Shown: positions 8,194 to 14,033 of the stretch, in pieces | Layout: each line of letters opens with the position of its first letter | How positions within the stretch are numbered: position 1 is the first letter of the stretch | Assembly: GCF_002924365.1 (NCBI RefSeq) | Contig: NZ_PQWB01000049.1 | Coordinates: forward strand, 37,200-69,859 | Source of the DNA: Chromobacterium alticapitis | GTDB taxonomy: Bacteria > Pseudomonadota > Gammaproteobacteria > Burkholderiales > Chromobacteriaceae | DNA length: 32,660 nucleotides | Direction of reading: 5' to 3' | The notes under the pieces: model-generated | What the model was told of the DNA's origin: nothing | Database searches by the model: none | What the model saw: only the letters and a program-made list of their open reading frames with translations | Program-made: the position numbers and the translations under genes

Positions 8194-9390
8194 TCAGTAG
8201 CCCAGGCCCATCGCGGCGCGGACTTCGCTCATGGTCTCGCGCGCCACTTTCTCGGCGCGGGCGTTGCCGTCGGCCAGGATTTCAGTGACCAGCTTGGGAT
8301 TGGCCAGGTATTTCTCGGCGCGCTCGAACATCGGCTGCTGCTCGCGCACCACGGCGTCGATGACCGGTTGCTTGCAGTCCAAACAGCCGATGCCGGCGCT
8401 GGCACAGCCTGCCTTCACCCATTCCTTGGTTTCGCCGTCGCTGTATACCTCGTGCAGCTGCCACACCGGACACTTGGCCGGCGTGCCAGGATCGGTGCGG
8501 CGCACGCGGGCCGGATCGGTCGGCATGCCGCGGATTTTCTTGCTCACCGTCTCCGGCGCTTCGCGCATGGTGATGGTGTTGCCGTAGGACTTGGACATCT
8601 TCTGGCCATCCAGGCCCGGCATCTTGGACGCGGCGGTCAGCTTGGCCTCGCACTCGGCCAGAATGCTCTTGCCCTTGTTCTCCAGCCAGCCGTACAGCCG
8701 CTCGCGGTCCGCGTTGCCCAGGTTCTGGCTGGCGGCCAGGATGTCGCGCGCCTGCGCCAGCGCTTCCACCTCGCCATCCTGCAGATAGCGGTTGCGCAGC
8801 TGCTCGAACAGCTTGCCGCTCTTGCCGACTTTCTTCACCGCAGCCTTGGCCAGTTCCTCAAAGTTGGGTTCGCGGCCGAACATGTGGTTGAAGCGGCGCG
8901 CCACTTCGCGCGTCAGCTCGATGTGCGGCACCTGATCTTCGCCCACCGGCACCATGCCGGCCTTGTACACCAGGATGTCCGCCGCCTGCAGCAGCGGATA
9001 GCCCAGGAAACCGTAAGTGGCCAGGTCCTTGTGGCTCAGTTTGTCCATCTGGTCCTTATAGGTCGGCACCCGCTCCAGCCAACCCAGCGGCGTCACCATG
9101 GACAGCGCCAGGTGCAGCTCGGCGTGCTGCGGCACCTTGGACTGCACGAAGATGGTGGCCTTCTCCGGGTCCACGCCGGACGCCAGCCAGTCGATCACCA
9201 TTTCGTTGATGGACTTGCCTATGATGGACACATCGTCGAAATTGGTGGTCAGCGCGTGCCAGTCGGCCACCATGAAGAAGCATTCATGATGGTGCTGCAG
9301 CTCCACCCAGTTCTTGATCACGCCGTGATAGTGGCCAAGGTGCAGGCTGCCGGTGGGGCGCATGCCGGAAAGGATGCGGTTGGCGGACAT
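8194..9390 (-). CDS. trpS: Tryptophanyl-tRNA synthetase
   Basis: A 398-residue class I synthetase that charges tRNA-Trp. The HIGH-type motif is HLGH (residues 17-20) and KMSKS is at 264-268. It is longer than the 334-residue E. coli enzyme and carries four cysteines, C307, C329, C336 and C339 (spacing C-x21-C-x6-C-x2-C). This nearly matches the [4Fe-4S] motif described for Thermotoga TrpRS (C-x22-C-x6-C-x2-C). It is the last gene of a co-directional run from 12716. A terminator hairpin ends only 32 bases before its ATG, and GAGAG serves as ribosome site. Confidence 0.97.
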   Translation of the reverse strand: MSANRILSGMRPTGSLHLGHYHGVIKNWVELQHHHECFFMVADWHALTTNFDDVSIIGKSINEMVIDWLASGVDPEKATIFVQSKVPQHAELHLALSMVTPLGWLERVPTYKDQMDKLSHKDLATYGFLGYPLLQAADILVYKAGMVPVGEDQVPHIELTREVARRFNHMFGREPNFEELAKAAVKKVGKSGKLFEQLRNRYLQDGEVEALAQARDILAASQNLGNADRERLYGWLENKGKSILAECEAKLTAASKMPGLDGQKMSKSYGNTITMREAPETVSKKIRGMPTDPARVRRTDPGTPAKCPVWQLHEVYSDGETKEWVKAGCASAGIGCLDCKQPVIDAVVREQQPMFERAEKYLANPKLVTEILADGNARAEKVARETMSEVRAAMGLGY

Positions 9391-9422
9391 ATGGTTATGC
9401 TCTCGATTGGCCGCGGGAAATG

Positions 9423-9446
9423 AAAAACCGCCGGTCTGTCCGGCGG
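9423..9446 (-). terminator. Intrinsic terminator or attenuator in the trpS leader
   Basis: On the minus strand CCGCCGG, five bases, CCGGCGG is followed by TTTTT (plus-strand A's 9423-9427). It lies 20 bases after the stop codon of the site-2 protease gene and 32 bases before trpS. Stem, loop and T-run meet the rules for Rho-independent termination. Whether it is complete or leaky is unknown. Confidence 0.8.
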
Positions 9447-9465
9447 CCTGGCCCCGCGCAGGGTT

Positions 9466-10104
9466 CTAGAAAAACAATTGCAGCAGATGATACATCAACT
9501 GGTAGAACGGTTGCAGAATCGCGCCCAGCAGGCCGGTGGCGATCAGCAGCAGCAGTATCCACATGCCGTAGCGCTCGGTCTGGGCGTACTTCCAGGCCGT
9601 GCCGGGCGGCAGCAGGCTCTCCACGATGCGGCCGCCGTCCAGCGGCAGGATGGGCAGCAGATTGAGCAGCATCAGCGAGATATTGATGGCGATGCCGGCC
9701 TGGCTCATCAGCGCCAGCGGCTCGCTGTAAGCGTTGTTGGTATGGATGGCCAGCTTCAACAGCAGCGCCCAGCCCAGCGTCATGGCGAAATTGGCGGCGG
9801 GGCCGGCGGCGGCCACCCAGCGGCCATGCTCGCGCGGCTTGCGCAGCGCGCCGAAATTGACCGGCACCGGCTTGGCCCAGCCGAAGACGAAGCCGCCCAT
9901 CCACAAGGTAAGCAGCGGCAGCAGCACCGTGCCCACCGGGTCTATGTGCTTGAGCGGGTTCAGCGTCATCCGCCCCATCATATAGGCGGTATTGTCGCCG
10001 AAACGGCGCGCGGCATAAGCGTGCGCCGCTTCGTGCAGCGTGATCGCCAGCAGCACGGGCAAGGCATAGATGGCCACGCGCTGCACCAGCAGGTCTAAAC
10101 CCAT
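9466..10104 (-). CDS. Site-2 protease family membrane metalloprotease (M50)
   Basis: A 212-residue polytopic inner-membrane protein. The zinc motif HEAAH is at residues 24-28 in the first membrane segment, and the third ligand motif NLLPILPLDGG is at 148-158 with D156. Five or six hydrophobic segments are visible. The compact form without PDZ domain matches the small M50 family often encoded beside trpS in Proteobacteria. It would cleave membrane-embedded substrates, but none is known from this sequence. A strong ribosome site GGAGGGAGAGGAG precedes ATG 10104. A gapless paralog lacking the active site is encoded immediately upstream. Confidence 0.93.
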   Translation of the reverse strand: MGLDLLVQRVAIYALPVLLAITLHEAAHAYAARRFGDNTAYMMGRMTLNPLKHIDPVGTVLLPLLTLWMGGFVFGWAKPVPVNFGALRKPREHGRWVAAAGPAANFAMTLGWALLLKLAIHTNNAYSEPLALMSQAGIAINISLMLLNLLPILPLDGGRIVESLLPPGTAWKYAQTERYGMWILLLLIATGLLGAILQPFYQLMYHLLQLFF

Positions 10105-10155
10105 ATCTCCTCTCCCTCCGGCCGCCGAGGCGCGGCCTGTCTTATCGAACCCGTG

Positions 10156-10797
10156 TCACAGCGCGACGCTGGCGAGCAGCAGCGTGATGGCCTGCACCAG
10201 CGGCAGCAGCACCTTGCCCAGCACGCCGCTGAACATCAGCAGCAGCAGAATCCAGAAGCTGTAGCGCTCCACCTTGGAAAACTGCCAGGCGGCGCGCGCA
10301 GGCAGCAAAGCCTGCACAATGACGCCGCCGGGCAGCGGCGGCAGCGGAATCAGCGTGAAGATCATCAAGGCCACGTTGACTTTGATGCCGATCAGCGCCA
10401 TCAGTTGCAGCGGCTCGCCGAAGTAGACCGTCAGGTAGCCGGAGGCGGCGGCCACGCCTGCCCACAGCAGGGCCATGGCCAGATTGGCCAACGGCGTCAC
10501 CAGCGCCACCTTGGCCAGCGCGCTGCGCGGCTTGCGCATCGCGCCCGGATTCAGCTGAAGGGATTTGGGCCAGCCTATGATGAAGCCGCCCATGGCCACG
10601 CCGAGCAAAGGCAGCGCGATGGAGCCGATCGGATCGATGTGGGCCAAGGGGCTGAAAGTGCGGCGGCCAGTCATATAGGCGGTGCGATCGCCCAGATAAT
10701 CGGCCATGAAAGCTTGCGCGCCGGCCGGGATGGTGATGGCGAACAGAATCGGCAGAATGGATACCGCCAATTGTTGAATCAGTGACAAAGACTGCAT
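10156..10797 (-). CDS. Catalytically dead site-2 protease paralog (pseudoprotease)
   Basis: A 213-residue membrane protein aligning without gaps to its neighbour: both have GD.TAYM.GR.T..PL.HIDP.G at residues 36-58 and ERY.FWILLLL-like tails. The zinc site HEAAH (24-28) is PAGAQ here, and the LDGG aspartate at position 156 is a proline (PPLPGG). All three metal ligands are therefore missing, yet the frame is intact, with an AGGAAATC ribosome site and normal codon use. It is likely a non-proteolytic partner or regulator of the active paralog, as with other pseudoproteases (inference). The 51-base gap to the active gene suggests co-expression. Confidence 0.85.
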   Translation of the reverse strand: MQSLSLIQQLAVSILPILFAITIPAGAQAFMADYLGDRTAYMTGRRTFSPLAHIDPIGSIALPLLGVAMGGFIIGWPKSLQLNPGAMRKPRSALAKVALVTPLANLAMALLWAGVAAASGYLTVYFGEPLQLMALIGIKVNVALMIFTLIPLPPLPGGVIVQALLPARAAWQFSKVERYSFWILLLLMFSGVLGKVLLPLVQAITLLLASVAL

Positions 10798-10821
10798 GAT
10801 TTCCTAATCGTGTGGTGAATT

Positions 10822-11445
10822 CTAAAGACCGAACGGCGCCAACGGACCCTTGCCCTGGCGCACCAGCTCCACGCCGTCGGTCATGTCGATGACGGTGGTC
10901 GGCTCCGTGCCGCACCAGCCGCCATCCACCACCGCGTCCACGGCATGCTCCAGCCGCTCGCGGATTTCGTAGGGGTCGGACAGCGGCTCGGCATCGCCAG
11001 GCAGCATCAGCGTACAGGACAATATGGGTTCGCCCAGCTCTTCCAACAAGGCCAGCGCCACTTTATGGTCCGGCACGCGCAGGCCTATGGTGGCGCGTTT
11101 GGGGTGCAGGGTGCGCCTAGGCACTTCGCGCGTGGCCTGCAGGATGAAGGTATAGCTGCCCGGCGTGGTGGACTTCAGCGCGCGGTACTGGCTGTTGTCC
11201 ACCTTGGCGTAATTGGCCAGCTCGGACAAGTCATGGCACACCAGCGTCATCATGCGCTGTTTCAGATCCAGGCCGCGGATGTCCAGGATGCGCTCCAGCG
11301 CCGCCTTGTCGCCCAGCATGCAGCCCAGCGCGTAGCAGGAGTCCGTGGGGTATACGATCACGCCGCCCTCGCGCAGGATTTTCACCGCTTCGCGGATCAG
11401 TCTGGCCTGAGGGTTCTCGGGGTGGATCATGAAAAATTGCGCCAT
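10822..11445 (-). CDS. yciO: YciO-type YrdC/Sua5 family protein (threonylcarbamoyl-AMP synthase-like)
   Basis: A 207-residue single-domain YrdC/Sua5 fold protein. Visible hallmarks are GGVIVYPTDSCYALGC near residues 27-42, the KQRMMTLVCHDLSEL segment where Sua5 and YrdC have K-R-x8-L, and TIGLRVPDH near residues 119-127. Family members bind RNA and ATP and make the threonylcarbamoyl-AMP precursor of tRNA t6A. YciO is a divergent paralog, so activity here is uncertain. The neighbouring PHP phosphatase gene is also next to yciO in E. coli, which supports this identity over TsaC. AAGGA lies 9 bases before the ATG. Confidence 0.88.
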   Translation of the reverse strand: MAQFFMIHPENPQARLIREAVKILREGGVIVYPTDSCYALGCMLGDKAALERILDIRGLDLKQRMMTLVCHDLSELANYAKVDNSQYRALKSTTPGSYTFILQATREVPRRTLHPKRATIGLRVPDHKVALALLEELGEPILSCTLMLPGDAEPLSDPYEIRERLEHAVDAVVDGGWCGTEPTTVIDMTDGVELVRQGKGPLAPFGL

Positions 11446-11463
11446 ATTCTTGTCCTTATTGGT

Positions 11464-12318
11464 TCAAGCAGGCCGGATGGTGCGGGCCTCCAGCTCGCGC
11501 CAGATCGGCTTGCAGATAGGCGGCAGGTCTTCGGTGTAGCCTACGTCGCGGCCGCCCTCGCCCGGCGCGTGGAAATCGCTGCCGCTGCTGGCGAACAACT
11601 CGTGCCTGTCCGCATGCAAGGCGAACTTGTGCATATCGTCCAGGCTATGGCTGCCGCTGGCCACCTCCACGCCCTGGCCTCCGGCCGCCTTGAAATCCAG
11701 GATCAGCCGCTCTATCAAGGTGCGGCCCATGTCGTAGCGGCCGGGATGGGCGATTACCGCCATGCCGCCGGCGGCGACTATCCAGCCGACGGCGTCTTCC
11801 AGGCTGGCCCACTCATGCTCGACGAAGCCGGGTTTGCCCGGCGTCAGGAATTTGCGGAACACCGTGCGCACGTCCTTGACCGCGCCGCAGTCCACCAGAT
11901 GGCGGGCGAAATGGGTGCGGCTGATCATCTCCGGGTTGTCGCACCAGCGCATGGCGCCTTCGAAACACCCTTCGATGCCCGCCGCCGCCAGCGAATCCCC
12001 CATCTTGCGCGCGCGTTCCAGCCGGCCGTCGCGTATGCCCTTCAAACCGGAGGCCAGGGCAGCGTGATCCGGGTCCACACCCAGGCCGACGATATGCACG
12101 GTATGCCGGCCCCAGGTAACGGAAACCTCTACGCCATTCAGGAAGCTTATGCCATGCCGAGCGGCCGCCGCTGCCGCTTCCGCCAGGCCGCCGGTGCAGT
12201 CGTGGTCGGTCAAGGCCAGCAGGCTAGGTTCGCGCAGCGCGGCGCGGTCCACCACTTCGGTCGGTGTCAAGGCCCCGTCGGAGATGCGGGAATGGAAATG
12301 CAGGTCAATGCCGGCCAT
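11464..12318 (-). CDS. rnm: PHP-domain 5-prime-to-3-prime RNase / 3',5'-nucleoside bisphosphate phosphatase (RNase AM)
   Basis: A 284-residue PHP-family hydrolase with a full metal site: DLHFH (H7, H9), SRISDG (D14), LTDHD (D38, H39), E64 in NGVEVS, then AHPGRYD and SGSDFH farther on. The family member from Chromobacterium violaceum (Cv1693) was characterised as a 3',5'-nucleoside bisphosphate phosphatase, and E. coli YciV/TrpH (Rnm) trims 5-prime ends of RNA. The product is cytoplasmic and dependent on divalent metal. A strong GGAGGAG site precedes ATG 12318. The start overlaps the upstream small gene by 14 bases, and yciO follows after 18 bases, so it lies within one operon. Confidence 0.92.
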   Translation of the reverse strand: MAGIDLHFHSRISDGALTPTEVVDRAALREPSLLALTDHDCTGGLAEAAAAAARHGISFLNGVEVSVTWGRHTVHIVGLGVDPDHAALASGLKGIRDGRLERARKMGDSLAAAGIEGCFEGAMRWCDNPEMISRTHFARHLVDCGAVKDVRTVFRKFLTPGKPGFVEHEWASLEDAVGWIVAAGGMAVIAHPGRYDMGRTLIERLILDFKAAGGQGVEVASGSHSLDDMHKFALHADRHELFASSGSDFHAPGEGGRDVGYTEDLPPICKPIWRELEARTIRPA

Positions 12319-12499
12319 GGTCTTCTCCTCCGGCCAAGCTGGCGTCCCGTCTCGCCTCCCATTCCGCCAACCGCGCGCGGTAAGCTCGCAGCGCCTGCTG
12401 GTGGATATCCAGGATGCACGGCTCGCAGCCGCTGCCGCAGCACATGTCGTCGCTCACCTCGAACGGCGGCTCCGGCATGATGCCTGCCGAATCGCCCAT
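12305..12499 (-). CDS. Small oxidoreductase-like domain protein
   Basis: A 64-residue protein whose core MCCGSGCEPCILDIHQQAL (residues 19-37) is the cysteine-rich signature of the oxidoreductase-like N-terminal domain family (PF09791 type). The cysteines may bind metal or a cofactor, but no activity is established. It lies between the S4 gene (1-base gap) and the PHP gene (14-base overlap), so it is almost certainly co-translated with them. GAGG lies 9 bases before ATG 12499. Confidence 0.85.
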   Translation of the reverse strand: MGDSAGIMPEPPFEVSDDMCCGSGCEPCILDIHQQALRAYRARLAEWEARRDASLAGGEDHGRH

Positions 12500-12500
12500 C

Positions 12501-12716
12501 TCAGTCCGCCTCGACCAAAATCAGGAAGCCGTCGCCGCTGACCTGCTGGCCGGCGCGGATCTTACAGGTTTTGCGCAGCTCGATCTGGCCATCGACCAAC
12601 ACATTGCCCTCGGCGATGAAATGCTTGGCCGCGCCGCCGGAATGGCAGACATTGCAAGCCTTGAGCAGATCGCACAAGGGGATGTATTCGCTGTTCAGCT
12701 TGAAGGTTTCTTGCAT
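12501..12716 (-). CDS. Small S4-domain RNA-binding protein (YbcJ-like)
   Basis: A 71-residue stand-alone S4 domain. The motif LCDLLKACNVCHSGGAAKHF (14-33), then GNVLVDGQIELRK and a closing G..V...G..I strand, matches the YbcJ family of small RNA-binding proteins. It probably binds structured RNA. The substrate is unknown. It is the first gene of the minus-strand run leading to trpS. The region upstream of ATG 12716 holds repeat element A, starting 26 bases before the gene. The ribosome site is poor (GTGTGAAAAA). Confidence 0.88.
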   Translation of the reverse strand: MQETFKLNSEYIPLCDLLKACNVCHSGGAAKHFIAEGNVLVDGQIELRKTCKIRAGQQVSGDGFLILVEAD

Positions 12717-12741
12717 TTTTTCACACTCATTCTGGACAGGC

Positions 12742-12818
12742 TTGTGAGCGGCCTGTGGACAAGGCCGCCAAGCCCTTCATCTATCTGATGTTTTTCGATC
12801 TGCCCATTTTTTAGGCAG
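12742..12818 (+). repeat. Repeat element A of a five-copy 77-bp family
   Basis: The element contains two TGTG boxes 11 bases apart (TTGTGAG at 12742, CTGTGGACAAG at 12753), then GCCGCCAAGCCC and, exactly 53 bases after the second box, ATTTTTTAGGCAG (12806-12818). GCGGCCT/AGGCCGC can form a 7-bp hairpin with GTGGACA in the loop. CTGCC/GGCAG flanks the T6 tract. It lies just upstream of the S4 gene. Confidence 0.85.
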
Positions 12819-12853
12819 CGCCGCCGGACTATCCACCCCGCCGCCGGACAAGA

Positions 12854-12930
12854 CTGTGGAGCCGCTGTGGACAAGCGCGGCAAGCCGCTGTTTTGTCAGG
12901 ACGTTTCGCAACTGATTATTTTTTAGGCAA
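12854..12930 (+). repeat. Repeat element B of the five-copy family
   Basis: Boxes CTGTGGAG (12854) and CTGTGGACAAG (12865) are 11 bases apart, followed by GCGGCAAGCC. ATTTTTTAGGCAA (12918-12930) comes exactly 53 bases after the second box. The second box lies exactly 112 bases from that of element A. The nadR-like stop codon (12923-12925) is formed by the T6 tract. Confidence 0.85.
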
Positions 12931-13474
12931 GCAACAAGGGCAAAAGCGCTTGCCGCGCGCGAGCCAGCCGCGACTCGCGGCCGCCGCTCAGCTCCACCGC
13001 ATCTATCCCCTGCCGCGCCAGCTCCTGCCTATGCAGCTCCAGCAGCCAGTCGCGCTGCGTGGGGTGGCTGCGCAGCGGGTCCGGCTGCCACGGGATGTCT
13101 GGGCAGGCCAGCAGCGTCAGGTCGTAATCCTTGGGCCGATACAGCGCCAGCAGCGCCGCGGAGGCCGCGCCATGCGCCACTTCGGCCCAGATCTTGCAAG
13201 TCAACGCCGTGGTGTCGCACAGCAGGATGGCGGCTTCGCGCGCCGCCCTCTCCTCCTCCGCCAACTGGCCGATGGCGATGGCCTCGATGTCGGCAAGCTC
13301 GGAGACATAGGGACGATGGGCATAATAGGCGCGGGAATATTCCTGCACCCAGGCCGCGCTCCAGCCCTCCGCGCGCAGGCTGCGCGCCAGTTCCTCCGCC
13401 AGCGTGCTCTTGCCGCTGGATTCCGGGCCGACTATCGCCACCCGGATCGGCCTGACGCCGCGTCTTTGCCCCAT
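12923..13474 (-). CDS. NadR-type AAA ATPase, ribosylnicotinamide kinase-like
   Basis: A 183-residue P-loop protein: Walker A GPESSGKST at residues 16-24, then the NadR-type EYSRAYYA and PYVSELADIEAIAIGQ segments and DTTALTCKIWAE. This is the C-terminal kinase domain of NadR without the adenylyltransferase or helix-turn-helix parts. It probably phosphorylates nicotinamide riboside or a related substrate in NAD salvage. An upstream reading to 13594 is possible, but ATG 13474 has GGGAA about 9 bases upstream and a perfect TATAAT at 13514-13519 places transcription start after 13594, so the longer form is rejected. ATG 13489 is an alternative. The gene is flanked by repeats A-B and C-D-E. Confidence 0.85.
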   Translation of the reverse strand: MGQRRGVRPIRVAIVGPESSGKSTLAEELARSLRAEGWSAAWVQEYSRAYYAHRPYVSELADIEAIAIGQLAEEERAAREAAILLCDTTALTCKIWAEVAHGAASAALLALYRPKDYDLTLLACPDIPWQPDPLRSHPTQRDWLLELHRQELARQGIDAVELSGGRESRLARARQALLPLLLA

Positions 13475-13513
13475 CGCTCTCGTTCCCATGCCGCAACGCC
13501 GGCCAAGCCGGCC

Positions 13514-13519
13514 ATTATA
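13514..13519 (-). promoter_or_regulatory. -10 element of the nadR-like gene
   Basis: A perfect TATAAT on the minus strand lies 40 bases before ATG 13474, followed by a GCCGG-rich dyad. The -35 position 17 bases farther up (GCGGAA) is poor, which may mean activator dependence. Repeat C begins about 50 bases upstream of it. Confidence 0.5.
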
Positions 13520-13568
13520 CCGCGTCGGCACCCGCTTTCCGCGTTTTTCACAGACGGCGGGGACAGCG

Positions 13569-13646
13569 CTGTGTACCAGCTGTGGAAAAAACAATTAAGC
13601 CATTGACGCAAATAGACTTTCCAACGTCTGGTCATTTTTTAGGCAG
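13569..13646 (+). repeat. Repeat element C of the five-copy family
   Basis: Boxes CTGTGTAC (13569) and CTGTGGAAAA (13580) are 11 bases apart. ATTTTTTAGGCAG (13634-13646) follows 54 bases after the second box. The GCGGCAAGCC core is degenerate here (CAATTAAGCC). It is the most diverged copy and lies upstream of the nadR-like promoter. Confidence 0.8.
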
Positions 13647-13680
13647 TCGCAATAATTTTCCCCATCTAGGGTGCACGGTC

Positions 13681-13757
13681 ATGTGGACCTGCTGTGGACA
13701 GTTGCGGCAAACCCATGAATGGCAAGGACAAATCAGGCGTGCCTATTTTTTAGGCAG
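13681..13757 (+). repeat. Repeat element D of the five-copy family
   Basis: Boxes ATGTGGAC (13681) and CTGTGGACAG (13692) are 11 bases apart, followed by GCGGCAAACCCATGAATGGC. ATTTTTTAGGCAG (13745-13757) comes 53 bases after the second box. The second box is exactly 112 bases from that of C, the same period as A to B. TGCCT/AGGCA pairs around the ATTTTTT loop. Confidence 0.85.
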
Positions 13758-13933
13758 ACTCACGATCTAAAGCGCCTTCTCGCCGACCGGCCACGCCACT
13801 CTCCTAATCATGGCTTTTCGCCGCAAATACTTGATTTTCCGAATACTGTCGCCAATCGACTGCATTTCGCGCGACAAAACGCCCGCGCCCGCTTTCCATT
13901 TATCCGCGTTTCCCACACTCCAGTAGCAAAACC

Positions 13934-14010
13934 ATGTGGACGCGCTGTGGAAAACAGCGGCAAGCGCTTGAATGCCAAGCATGAAAAAGGGCTGCTCATT
14001 TTTTGAGCAG
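13934..14010 (+). repeat. Repeat element E of the five-copy family
   Basis: Boxes ATGTGGAC (13934) and CTGTGGAAAA (13945) are 11 bases apart, followed by GCGGCAAGCGCTTGAATGCC. ATTTTTT (13998-14004) comes 53 bases after the second box, and GAGCAG replaces AGGCAG. The flanking arms are an 11-bp perfect stem, so on the minus strand this copy also works as the ansA terminator. CGCTGT/ACAGCG can pair around GGAAA. Confidence 0.82.
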
Positions 14011-14015
14011 CCCTT
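13984..14015 (-). terminator. Intrinsic terminator of ansA
   Basis: On the minus strand AAGGGCTGCTC pairs with GAGCAGCCCTT around loop AAAAAAT and is followed by further T's (plus-strand A's 13984-13988). It starts 19 bases after the ansA stop codon. It overlaps repeat element E. Confidence 0.9.
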
Positions 14016-14033
14016 GCCTGATTCATGACCCTG

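Larger units (their letters stand above)
13475..14033. other. 559-base intergenic region holding repeats C, D and E
   Basis: No convincing gene is present. From left to right it contains the nadR-like promoter -10 (13514-13519), repeat C, repeat D, a 175-base stretch (13758-13933) in which I see no motif, repeat E, and the ansA terminator that overlaps E. Short open frames on both strands here lack ribosome sites and family features. Confidence 0.75.

Noticed and set aside
12742-14010. CRISPR array
   Set aside because: Repeats are interrupted by a gene, conserved blocks are split by variable filler inside each unit, spacing between units is irregular apart from two 112-bp intervals, and there are no cas genes.
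13582-14026. Several short open frames within the repeat region on both strands
   Set aside because: They cross the repeat elements and the ansA terminator, have no ribosome site, and show no recognisable protein features.
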